DNA from: Parelaphostrongylus tenuis
Taxonomy: Eukaryota > Nematoda > Chromadorea > Rhabditida > Metastrongylidae
Direction: 5' to 3'
NCBI GenBank assembly: GCA_019055375.1
Contig: JAHQIW010003823.1
Coordinates: 62,001-126,000 of the forward strand
DNA: 64,000 nt
Under the pieces are notes generated by a model, which saw only the letters and a program-made list of their open reading frames with translations, searched no databases and was not told the DNA's origin. A program made the translations under genes and the position numbers. Shown here one piece after another: positions 42,413 through 55,200 of the stretch. How positions within the stretch are numbered: the stretch's first letter is position 1; each line of letters begins with the position of its first letter.

Positions 42413-42942
42413 TTGACTCTTTGCGGACGATAAGGGTCTTTTTGACTTTCCAATTTTTAGAGGTCTTTTTTTGCTGAACTAAGCTTTTCATCTATAACTC
42501 AAATGATTCATGCTTAAATCTCGGGGATTCCGGCACTTTGTTCGGTTTTCAAAAAGGGCTGTGTATTAAACTATAGCTACAGAAATAAAATTATGTTTCA
42601 CACTAGGTTTGTCTTACTTGCTCAGCTGAAGTCTGTGGATCGCTTTCTATTGGTTTAGCCTAAATCTCGACGGATTTGAAGGTTAAACTGGTTCTCAAAA
42701 AGGTTTTTATGGCGCGCTGTGAGAGCGGAAATGAAATCACGCTTCACATTCGGAGTTTCTTTTCACATAGGGGCTATATATGCACTAAAAGTACACAGAT
42801 TTGTAGAGAAAATCATGTTATACCAGAATGGTACGATGAATCTAAAGTAATTCCCGAAATTTAGGGAAAAAAATCTTTGTTGAAAAACGAAAATTATACG
42901 CTACTGACCATATCGATTACGTTTCCGTCCGCAAAGGGTTAA
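42413..42942. mobile_element. MITE-like element with TTAA-type ends
   Basis: Left TTGACTCTTTGCGGACG and right (reverse complement) TTAACCCTTTGCGGACGGAA are terminal inverted repeats. Internal CTTAAATCTCGGGG and AAAAAGGTTTTTATG blocks resemble family T1, so the two families may be related. Confidence 0.55.
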
Positions 42943-43207
42943 ATAAGGTAAGGATATGGGTGTAAGCTTATAGATTATGAAGCAATAACACAGTCAAATA
43001 TGTTGCACGAAAGTACGCTTGTCATATTGAATATACTTGCATTAGGTCTGATAAATTTGTTTTCAATTACATTTTGTTAAGACATAATGCAGAAATCTGA
43101 TGATAATATCATTTCATTGTTATTGGGTCACAAATAACTGTACTCGGAACATTTAGTTCATTGAGGGATTAAATGGTAAAAAACACCACATGATAGAGGC
43201 AGACGTC

Positions 43208-46200
43208 AATTTCAAAGTGCTTCATCTCTCACAGATAGCGGCATAATTTCATCCCGTATTGCACGTCGAAGCTGATCTATCGGAAGTAAAAGAAGGCGTG
43301 AAAGACGCTGACGGGCAGTTGCTGTGCCGACACTCGTAATTAAAATTACATCGTTACGACGATTCTGATACATGTTGCGTGTGAGAATTTGTGACACACC
43401 TGCCCATTCCTAAAAATTTAATTCTTCCATGTGCCTGTACAATATTTTGTATTTGACTGGAAATGATGAATGTCTTAGCGCTGTGAATTCCTAGAGGATG
43501 TACCTTTCATTGAAAATCATCAAAAATCGTTAGAGGTGATTAAATGCTTATTAGGCTTTTAGAATGGCTCGTGGTGACTTCCGCAATTGTCAAATCAGTG
43601 TCCTTTAAATCTTCTCAAAAGGTCTGGTACCAATTTGCCGACCCTGGAGGGACGGGGATTTTGGTGAGCCAAAGTGTGGGGTTGAATCAACGACCACGTG
43701 TGTGTAACGGTGCACCTCTAACCGCTGAGCCAGTTGCGTCTTCTATTTCACTATATGTGAGAAGAGATTATAATGTAAGTAGGTCGCAATGCTTCTCAAC
43801 ACCTAATGTTATTGAAAATTCAAAGCAGCTTCTAGTGATTGGATACGAATACGTCTGAAAGGCATGAAATAGATGGAAATCATAAACGGCTTACCCGAAG
43901 CAAATCAAGAATTCTATGCGCAGACAGTGGAATTTCACCATAGCTTTGTCTCAGCAAGCTGCTCGATACAATGATGGGATCTCTGTGATGGGAAAAAGGG
44001 AAAATGTGCAATAGTAAAAGAATTGGACAACACTATTGAGCCTACCTTGATTCACTTTCGCTCCAGTCTTGAATAACTTCTCCGACGTACATAGAGTCGA
44101 AACGGCCTGATACTGCGATATGATGGTAGGTTCGAAACGCTAACTAAATTGAAAGAAAGGGAATAATTCGAAAAAAATTAAAGAAATCGAATAATAGAGA
44201 TTTTTTAGAAAAGTTAAAACAACATCTCAAAACCAATTAAATTTAAATTCATCTAAACGTACATGATGTAATGGCTCCCAAAGAGCCTGACGCATGAGAA
44301 GCGGATAGGGCATCGGACGCCCATCATTAAGACTCAAATTCAGAGAGGAGGACATAGAAAATTGTTGACTTCCAAGAAATTGAACAAAATATATTAGTGC
44401 CAGTCCAATATCACCAGTATTATGATCAACCAGGTGTATTTCTTCATTCCAAATAAGCTGAAAGTTCTTATTTTTGAAAGGTGAGGACTTTGAATTCATG
44501 AGACAACTGCTGATATATGTTTGCAGATCCCTCCTTGAGCCATCTCTGCTGTATAGCAAGGCCTAACCTTGACGTGCTACTCCAACTCCATACACGCACT
44601 ATTTCGTTTTAACCCTGCATCGGGCATAGCAAGCTTCCATATCTTCGGTGTCGGTAAATAAGGTCCAGAGCTTTTTGGAGAAAAGCTCTCTCCAATTAGA
44701 GAAAAACAGTGGAGAAATAGAAATAGTCTAGTAGAGAAATCCATCTATCTCAGGCACAATCAACTCAACTAGCATCGAACGTCATTCATGAAGAAAATTG
44801 GGAAATTTGACGTGAGATAAATAAACAAGTGAAAAAGTGTTTGGACCTAGTCAATATATGAAAGTAGAATCATGTAAATAATAAATCAGAAAACACTTCA
44901 TCTGACTGTTGTATATTGAGGAGGAAAATGTGGTCGAGTTTTAGTTGGAGTAATAACTTACTAACAGACTCAACGGTAGATTGATAGGAAACTTATCTGT
45001 ATTAAGCTATGCTGCTACTTACAATCCTACCTTTTGTGTAAAAAGTCGACTTCTTTTGTTATCTAATACTCGAAGAGAATTTTTCAATACTCCCAAACCA
45101 AACTGGATAAAAAGTAAGGCGATATGTTCCATAGTCAACCGACAGAACGGAAAAAGCTCCTGAAATTGTCTCTTGATTGTGGGACCATGACCTCAAAGGA
45201 AAATGGAGTGTAGTGCAACTCACAATCTCAAGCCACTTTTTTAGAACAAAAAGAGGGTGCATAAGCCGTTGACCATAAGCAATGTTGTACCTATAAACAC
45301 AGGAAAGAAGGGATTCCGACTTATCTAATTGCAGGAATCCTGTTTTTCTCACGAAATTAAACGACGATAGTCCGATCTACGTAAAGGATGACGTTTTTAA
45401 AAATAGAGGATCCACCGTTGCACGAATTCGCATTTTTCACAAATTTCCACACAAAAAAATTCGTAATCATCGATATTATTCTGTACGTCTCTGTCAATTT
45501 CCACAGAAAAGCGGTCAGCAAGTGGATGAGTAGATGGTGTCATTGTGCCATGGCTGAGTAGCTGTAAATGAAGTTGATATGTTGAAGAGCGTTTGTAGTA
45601 TAGAGCAACAAAATCACCTTGTTTCTTTTATAAAAACTTAACACATCCCACACTACCCAAGGAAAACTCATACATGGAGAAGAAGAACGATATTGAGGCT
45701 CTTCTGCATAACAAACTTTATACCTGAAAGATTTCAAATGGTTTTACGTTGGTGCTAGAGCAACTGTAATTTTAGCCCGCGCTTGAACCGCAAATACTTT
45801 TGTAATTTATGCAGATACAATGTGACGTATAATGTAAAACAAGTGGTGACAATGGTGGAATGGTCGATGTTGAGTTCTTTTGCTTCATTTCTTGTAGTCT
45901 TAAGTGGTCAGCTTCAACGATTGCTTTTCCCATGACTTCTAATGAGGTTGGCACAAAAGCAATTGCGAACGAAATGTGTCTCTTTAACGAAACTTTTTGA
46001 ATCACTACTGCACTATGAGATTATTGACAGTTCCTAGGCCCAATGTGCTGTTAATGTTGCGAGTTGTTTCTGCTAATTTACGACTGATTTTGAATCCACG
46101 GTTTGAAACCTTGATTCTTTTTACTGGCCACCATCCTCTCCATAGTAGAAATAAATGTGGAGTTAACAGTAAGCAATACGTCATTAACCATGATACATAG

Positions 46201-49200
46201 ACCAAGAATGTGCGTTAAAATGATGAATAACATAACCACATTTATCCAAGAATATATTCCAGTATTTAAAAGCGCATTTAAACTATGCATACACCGTAGA
46301 TTTCATCAATTTATTACTAATTTAGAATGAATGGGATATATAAACACAACTGAGCCTAACCACAGTTAAGAAGAGACAACCCCACGACTGAGATATAGCT
46401 CATCAACCGAAATAGTGCAAATATTCATTGAGAGATTCATGATGATATGACTCCTATGGAGGCCATTTATTATGGAATATAGTGGGCAGCATATCAGTAG
46501 AGGTCATTTCTTTCCTACGGTTTATTTTGATTCGCAGAAGTTCTAGCAACAACCTCACTTTTCATTCATAAGGGCCAGAGAACGCTTTGACGAAGGACTA
46601 TGAACACTTTAGTTTGTCTCCGGATTCAGTTGAAACAATGCTCAACCAGTGTTCCTCAATACCACCAAACAGAGTAAAAACGATATATTGTCTTAGCGAC
46701 CATTCATGAACTAGACCACCTCTTTGCATAGGGGTTGTTAGAAAGAACTGGAGAGGTGTTGGAGCTCGGGTGAAAGCAAGCCGTCTATATATAAATAAAG
46801 GTGAAATTGAAAAGTAAAAGTGCTTCTAAACGAACCACTGTAATGCCTTCATTTCCATGTTCTTATCACAACGTAGACTAGCTCTACCGGATGGATCACG
46901 TTGATATACTGCCGATTCTCCTCCAAATTCCTCAAAGTATTATCGTGGTTCAACAGGAGGAAATTCAGATTGCGAAGGCATTTAGGGAAACAACAAAGAT
47001 GTTGTAACAACAGCAGTTCAACACACCTCAAAAAAATAAGCACGATATTGATGATATATTCTCGTGTAGCGAAGTTCAACAATCTTATCTGTATGATAGA
47101 ACGAGTAGTCATCCCTCTCCATAGCCGCCAGCCTTTTTAAGCTCACAATATGACCAGATACGATTGACGCTTCGTCGCACACACCATATTCATCAAGCAA
47201 TTGCTAAATTCAATACTATGAAATTCTGACTATTTTATTATCTCATGTGGTTCAATTCATCCATATTTGTTTATATGGCAGAAAAACAAATCAGTTTCAC
47301 TAAGTTATACCAACGTGGTTTATTCATTCAAATGACCCATGCAATAAATGCAGAAAAATCAACATATGTCACAATTCGGGTTGATAAAAGTAGTATCAAC
47401 GTTAAAGCGCTCGGTGTTGCAAAATCAGCACGGAATGCGCCGCGTATTCGGCATCCGAGAAATTTTAGAAGTGATTGAATACGAAATATGTGGCTCATAC
47501 TGTGGCTTGCGATGGCATACCGATGAGTTTAAGTTTATGCTGATAACAGCAAATAGGCGTTATGTTGGAAATTTTTTCCAGAATTTCAATCTCTAAACTT
47601 TTGTAGTTTTATTAGTTTTAACTAGTTATTGACAAATTTTTGGGATTTACAAAAAATCAACAACATTCACTGCATAAGCAATATGAAATCCAGTTTATGA
47701 GCATATTCAACCGTTATTGCATTTTTATGTCTATTTCTAAATGAAACATTGTCATAATTCATTGTGCGAATCCAGTGAATTCATAGATCAGATCCGTTGC
47801 CTCGCATTCACTCTCCATAGAGGTATTCAAAAATTTCGCGTAGTGGGCCAGCTTCCGCTTGAAGAATTCGTATTTCTTATGAACGTTGTAGAAATTGCTC
47901 AAGACGATTCTTCTTGCACAATTCTAGGCGTTCTACTGATTGATTGTAAGAGAGCATTGAGGGTATTGTTCTAAGGAGCGCATCGATATCACCTCACTTT
48001 TTGTTTCACTGAATCACTAATCACTGCGCTACTCGGGCACCGTTTCGTTATAACTGACCGCTGTGATGAGTCATAGGTATCACATGCAATAAGTGTTACT
48101 GAAAATACAGAGTTGAATTCACCACAGACTGCAAAGGATATTCTAAAATACTGACTGGATGTGGTGCGCTACTTGTAGAGATCAATGAAAACAAAGCTTT
48201 TTGTGACTGTGTACAGTTCTAAAATCCATACTTGCTTCACCCATAGAAAAGCCAATATTGTTCATAATGTGATGATCGTGGTGCTTTGCATGGCAAACGA
48301 GTTTTACCAAGTCTCCAACCAATGAAAATTTCAATTTCGTTTCAGGGTGGTATGAGTCAACACATTTCTGATTGCCATGCAAAAACGTATCACTGATGCA
48401 CGACGCATCAAAGGCAGTCTACACTTCTCGTGAGACCAAAAAATGTGGAATCGACAAGGCTGTTGAAATAGCAATTGTTCCATTGCTCAGCTCCCAGAAA
48501 AGAATCGAGGGAAGAATTAGAGGGCAGAAAAAAGGCAGCTTTTGAAGGGCGAATTCAAAGGGCTGTTCACTCTTGAACGAGCACTATAGCTTCCACATGG
48601 TCCAAAGTGTCTTGATTCATTGTTCCAACCACATAAAATCACCTGAATTCCAGCAGCATATTCGTCTCGTATGCGGCGCACATTTGCACACCGCAAATCG
48701 TCACCTTCAATGGATCGAAACCAGGTGGGCATAATATCTAAAGGTGTTCAGTCAAAAGTCCTAATGAAGGATTGGAATGAATAGGGTCACCTCATCAATA
48801 TCATGCTCAAAAACACTTGTCGAAAGCTCAGACATATCCAAAACTTCTTCAACTTTCTTCGTTTTTCTGAAACGATGGTTATTGAATAGGAAAAAGTGGA
48901 GACACTCACTTCCTCACCTGTATAATTGTCCATTGAGTCGACGACTTCGATACATTGGCTTGATAACAGAAGGCATATAATCCGGTACAACATCACTTTG
49001 CTCATGACCAGTCAAAGGTTCAGCTGGCTCACCACTTTTCGGAAAATCCACCGCAATGGCGCATTTACGAGCGATTTCGTTACAGACGTCGCTCAAATTC
49101 TCACAATGAGAAAGTGATTACTAAGATCAACTAACAAAGAAAATTTTGAAAGGACAATGAGGTTTCTCCCAAAAGATGTAATTGCTTTCCACGACATCCT

Positions 49201-52200
49201 TGCTAAAGAAGTAATATGGAAAAAATGTAGGATAAACAGAGAAGTGGGAGAAAGAAGTATGAGAAATAGGGCTTATGTGATCAATGCTATACTGTCATTT
49301 CAGATTACTTACCTCCCGATGATCACGGAAAATTACATGCGATTTCAAGTCAAAAGGTTCAAAGTTATCGTGTGCCGGTACTATCTATCAACGTTTTCTG
49401 GCTCAGATATCTATCTAGTCATAGGCCCTACCGGTGATGCTGTAGCACTCTTGACACACATTGAACTGATTACTTTATACTCATCAACTGTTGTGCCAAT
49501 CCATTGTATAAAATGGAAAGCCTTGAGATAGACTTAGAATTATTTTCTATTCAACAGTTTTGAAATCCCTCACTGTGCTGTCTTCGTGTTTAAATAACTG
49601 TTATGCTTTTGGCACGCACTCCAAGCATGAGAAAAAGTGTGTAATCGTACAAGAGATGAGGGTGGGTGCTTCTTCTCCCTTCCGATGTTTTTGAAAGTTT
49701 AAGTCGATCGTTTTCTCCTTTTTCTTTCTTGAATATTATATTTGCTCGCCGACTAATACATAAACGTTAAACATCTAGAGCATTCGAAGTTGATTCCAGT
49801 GAATACAAAGGATTATTCAAAATGAAATGCTTCATGTCTCTATTCAATCCACAAGCTAATGGTAAATAATATAGGTTCTCTTCGCTTATTCGAGGACATT
49901 TGAAGAAACGACCCCCTTTTGTGAACAAGGACTGTCCATTACACTTTCAGTGGTCTTTGACTACTGTGCTACTTGGGCATTCTTTGGAAAAGCCTTTTTC
50001 AAACGCTGTAACAGAAAGGAAGCATTTGTGTTTTACAGAACAGCACAGGACAGAACTCTTTTTTTCAGATCATAAGTAGCCATCCGACAGTTAAGTTTCG
50101 ACAATTCCAACGCCTTGCTTATTTTCTGGAAAGACTATTCCATTGCATAGTAGCAGAAAAAAAATCTCGAGTTTCACATGCGTGGCGCATTTGCTTGTTG
50201 GCCAGTGTGTGGACTGGGTGTCTGTTGACCGTAGATTTATTACGGCGTTCCGCGATCGATCGATCGACAGAGTTGACGATACTCACATTTATAGTGCAAT
50301 TCTTGTTATTTATCCAAGATTTTTTCATCACTGGGGAAATATCTCCAAATAAAACGTATGCCTTTGATACTATAAGATGTCCTTCACACATTCATATGCT
50401 TTTCGTGTTTCCAGCGAAGAAATGGTAAAAGCGCGCGGCAGGTGTGAATCATAGTTATATTTTGCTACAGCGCTGAAAAAAGGTCTTTTCAAAAAGTGAC
50501 ACTTGGCGCAGTAATCGGAGATTCAGGTTTTGGAATGTTTACTAACACTCTTATAAAAAGTTCTTGTCCAGTGAAGAATGTCATTTCTTCATTTGTCCCC
50601 GGATAACCGAAAATAATCATATTATCATGCTACATCAGCAAAGCAACAACGCTCTAAATTTCGGTCATCAATCACCGATTCGATAATCATCCATTCATAG
50701 TTTCTGTCGACTTCTCAAAGACTGCACTGCTGAATAAACTGTACTCGCTTTTGTAGTTTCAATATCAAAAGATCAACACTCCTTCTCATATCGATGAATT
50801 GTGTAGTGGCCCTCGAAATCTTATATAATCCAGAATTCTGCAAAATTCCTACTTTTTTGCATCTGGATCAATGTGTAGAAGGTGCAATTGTGTGCGGCAG
50901 CTGCCGCTGCTGTGTAGGTCCCCCACTAGTGCGATTTTGTTTGTAAAAAAAATTACAGATATCGTTTTCAATAGTTGGCAACAGAGCTTACTCAAATAAT
51001 CCTTTTCGATCAGCTAAAATAAGATGAGCATTGCTCATCCTGCCGATGGAATCTTGTCGTAGATACTTGAGGAAAAAATCCACCATATCATCGGTCTAAA
51101 TCATAAGTAGTGCTTAAATGCAGAAAAAAAATCAGGCAGTGTAAAGCCATTCCGTCGGAGCCGTGTCAAAATCATCAGGGAAACTCTTCGGAAACGTCAT
51201 TGCTTCTTCGTTGTGATCGAAGTAAATGTCCGGATCGAAGATCACCGAATACTCATCACCATCTAGATCACTTCCTTAATCGAGTAAATCGTTTGAAAGA
51301 TGGTAATCATTCCAGAGGTGTATCTCAAATGAAGCATAACATACCGGCCATTTCATCGGGATGAGGACGAGGTCCATGTCTTGGAAAAACAACCACATCG
51401 AACAGATGTGCTAGAGCTGGTTGATAAACGGCTGTGAACATTCTGACATCTCCAGCAACATGACAGGGGTTTTTTGTGATCATTACTGGACCTAAACTAT
51501 AACACTTTCCCTTTGCATAAATATCTCAAGATCAGTGCAATTTTTGTCGTACCAGTATAAATTTTCAGTCTCCCATCAAATTTCTTGAGAGATTCGGAAT
51601 ATTGAATAAACACCTGTCCGTACTGTAATAAACCAGTCTCATCGAAAATGCCATACATGGAGCGGCCAACCGAGTGTGGGAGAAAAATTTTAGCCTCAAA
51701 ATGTATGCCAAACTTATCAAGTTCTAGTCCATCAAATCAAGAGTTACACTTTTTACCTTACTTAGATGATTACTGATATTGTATCGATAAACAGAGACTA
51801 GGATACGTCGTAAGAATGGCTCATTAGTGATGGAAATCCCGCATTGTCTGAGGCGAACAAAATTGATCGGCAGATTCAGACGGAAGGTGAGCTCATCACC
51901 GGCAACGCAGTCATCCAAAAGCATTGCTATAGAGCAGCGAATTAAAGTTGTGGAGTGAAAGTAAAATAGAAAATCAATACCACCTCCTAGTTGTGACAGT
52001 TCTCTCTCTAGGTAATAATGAACCCTACTGCATAGCTTCTTATGAAGCTCTTTAGACTGCTTTTGTGTCACCTGTAACAAAATGAGTGAATGCCAATTAC
52101 AAATGCCAATGAACTTATCTGAAATTACTGTGTTTCTACTGTATCTTTCTCAGTGTTATGATATTTCACATAAACCTGAGGGAATCGAATGGTGAGCAAA

Positions 52201-55200
52201 AATACGACCTCAGCCGGGAGTCGAACCCGTATTTCATCCATACCAGAGCGCGTGCTACCACAACATCACCGAAGTACAGTCGCACCACCACTCATTCTTC
52301 AATATCTCCATAATAGCTGTCAGCCAAAATGAGTGGTGCGCGAATGTACCACGGTGGTGTAGTGGTAACACGTATGCCCGGTGTGCACAAAACGCGGGTT
52401 CGACTCCCTCCCGAGGTCGTATTTTTGCTCATCACTCGATTCTCTTAGTTTTAGTTTATATAGAACTTGCCTGATCCAGAATTGTGATGAGTGGGCGGTT
52501 GAGGCACACAGCGGCAGGCATAGAGTATTTGACAACCTTAATGATAAGAGGAATTAATATAATTATTTCTAATATTTAACAACATTCCATATGTACTAGA
52601 TCTATTGATAGAAGAAAATCCCACATACTTATAAAATCTAAGGCATTCAACTTACGTACTGACATACCTCGAGTATATTCTTTTCTTGTTCTTCACAACT
52701 TTCTTTAAATTTCATTTGACTTTTCCTAAAATGCACAATTCGTAGTTTGGTATTAGACTAAAACAAGATGGTCTTAGATCCTGAAGGAGATTACGATTCC
52801 GTAAAATGTTTACCTAAAAATGATTTTTGGGCCATTTTTTACTAGATCAAGACATGGATCGATCGCCAGCACGCCTTTGAAGCCTTTGAAACGAACCTTG
52901 AAGCAGAATCATTCTTTTTGAGCTCCTAGAGCAATGAAGCCATAAAAACAAAAGTTCATTCAAAGTCGCGGACTTGGTAACAGCTGGGAACAATTTCCAA
53001 CTGGAGAGCTAATGCAATTCGTCGAGCAAGAGAAGGAGCAAGTCGACCACATCCATCCGAAAAGCAATACGGATCATGAGTTTCAGGATGACCAGATCCT
53101 CCTTCGACGTCGTCCTCCACAGAACACTCACTCGGTAGAATCTTCACCGTAGGCTATAAACATAGCGCTCCAATCACAAACATTGGCGAAGACAGAAAAG
53201 CTTCAATATGTCTACCTGAGCTTGAGTAAAACATTGACCCATTCTGCTCATCAATTTTGGCACATTTTTGCTACTACTGAAGTCTCCCATCCACTTTCTC
53301 ATGTCCTCAACAGTCATGGATACATCACCTGTTCGACTATTCATTGTCGGTGCGTACATATAACAGCCATGGTCACGCATCTAAACTACGACAAGCTACA
53401 CTTGATATAAAAGTGTATTTCTATAGATCTTAGAAAACTTCAAATACAAGTTATTCAAGCAGAATACAGTGGAGGATGAAACCTTGGTGAGCGTCTAACT
53501 CATAACCACATACGGTTAAAAGCTAAAAAGGCTCACCTGTGAATTGCTCCATGCCAAAAAATGGTAATGACGATTGTTAATTTCCACGCCATGTGAAAGA
53601 GTTCTTTGAACTATGTTGGCCACAATGGAAGATTGCTCTGTATGAAAAACTCGATGTGCAAACTCTCCGACTACACGTATGTAGTGAGCATAAGAGATTA
53701 CGATCACAGCATGGGCCTTGCACAAAATCCTTGACAATGAGCCTAGCACCCGAATCATCACGAAATACACAGCGCAGAGCGTTTTCTTCGCCAAAACGAC
53801 GCACTACACGATTTGTCATCATCACTTCTGGAGCCATAAATAATGTTTTGAGCGGTGTCACCATCACCTATAACCTGATCACATTTGTTACGTCTCATAG
53901 AGCATTTTTGTTTGTTTTGTATATTTCCTCCCAATATCTCGAATTATCAAAGCTCATGTGGCGCAGTGGTTAGAGGTGCTCTGAGCCGTACACGAGGTCA
54001 ATAGTTCGATCTCGCGCTCAGGGCTCACCAAGCCATCCATCCCTCCGTGGTTTGTAAAGTGGCACCAGACTGGTTTTAGAGTTGTCTGGGAAAATAAGCA
54101 GCACTGACCCGGTTCAGCGGTAGGCCACCACGAGTCACTGTGAAGACCAGACATGCATTCAATCACCTCAAACGCAGTTAAAAATTGAAGATGAATGCAT
54201 GGCGCATCTCTCAGGGATTGATCAAAGCCGAGAGCTTTATCCTTTAAATCTCAAAATTATCACGACCACTATAATGGAACTCAGCAACTCACATCAATTC
54301 ATCACATCTCCAAAAACACATATGTTATCAAAATTGTCACCTTTTCAAGTGGTTAGCCTTGGTAAATACATACCTTTCGTACAAGGACACAATTACGCGG
54401 TAATGTCCTCTTCAAATTTCGAACATCTCCACGATGGCAGCGTTTTATTGCGTTAACACGAATCTGAAATAACCGTGAAGATAGGGAGACATATATATGT
54501 ATCAAAAAGTGTATTATTACAAACCGTATACATTTGATGAAAGGCTCGTAGTAATTCCACTGTTCTTCGTTCATCTATAGCACACAATAAATTCTCTAAC
54601 GCTTCCTCGCATGCACGATTGCACTCCTAGCAAAGGGTAAAAACAATTGAAGCTCACTAAAAAATCTATAAAAACCGTACTTTCATACACCAACGAACGC
54701 GTTTAAAAAAGAGGTGGCTGTCCATCAGCTCACCGTCGTCTCCTTTTCTACATTCGTCCAGCAGCAATTGATCGGAGACAGCACATCCTCGAGATACTAA
54801 TGCCTGTCATTTGAACTTGCGTGAAAAACGGTGTTAAACCTCGTAAAGTATTACAATAACCTTGGCAGCATAGTCTGCCCGGAAGGAACCAACACTTTCT
54901 ATGTTGACATCCGGGGGAAGATCACGCCTTGTCGTGAACACTGGTCCGAAGTAGATTTTTGAACTTGAACGCTGCATCAAACGCGAGATGATCGAAAACA
55001 ATTGATAATTTGGTTGCTGAAACTGGTACTTCTTGGTCGATACAGTAACTCATTGGAAGCACCTATTTTAACAGGCATCATCACTTGACTAAGTATTTTG
55101 ATCTGTTTTATTTTTCATTCTGATATTTATTTTCACTCGACCTAGTAACCACAATTTTTTTGAGGGACCTGTGCAGTTTTGGAACTCGATTCGTTTCCCC

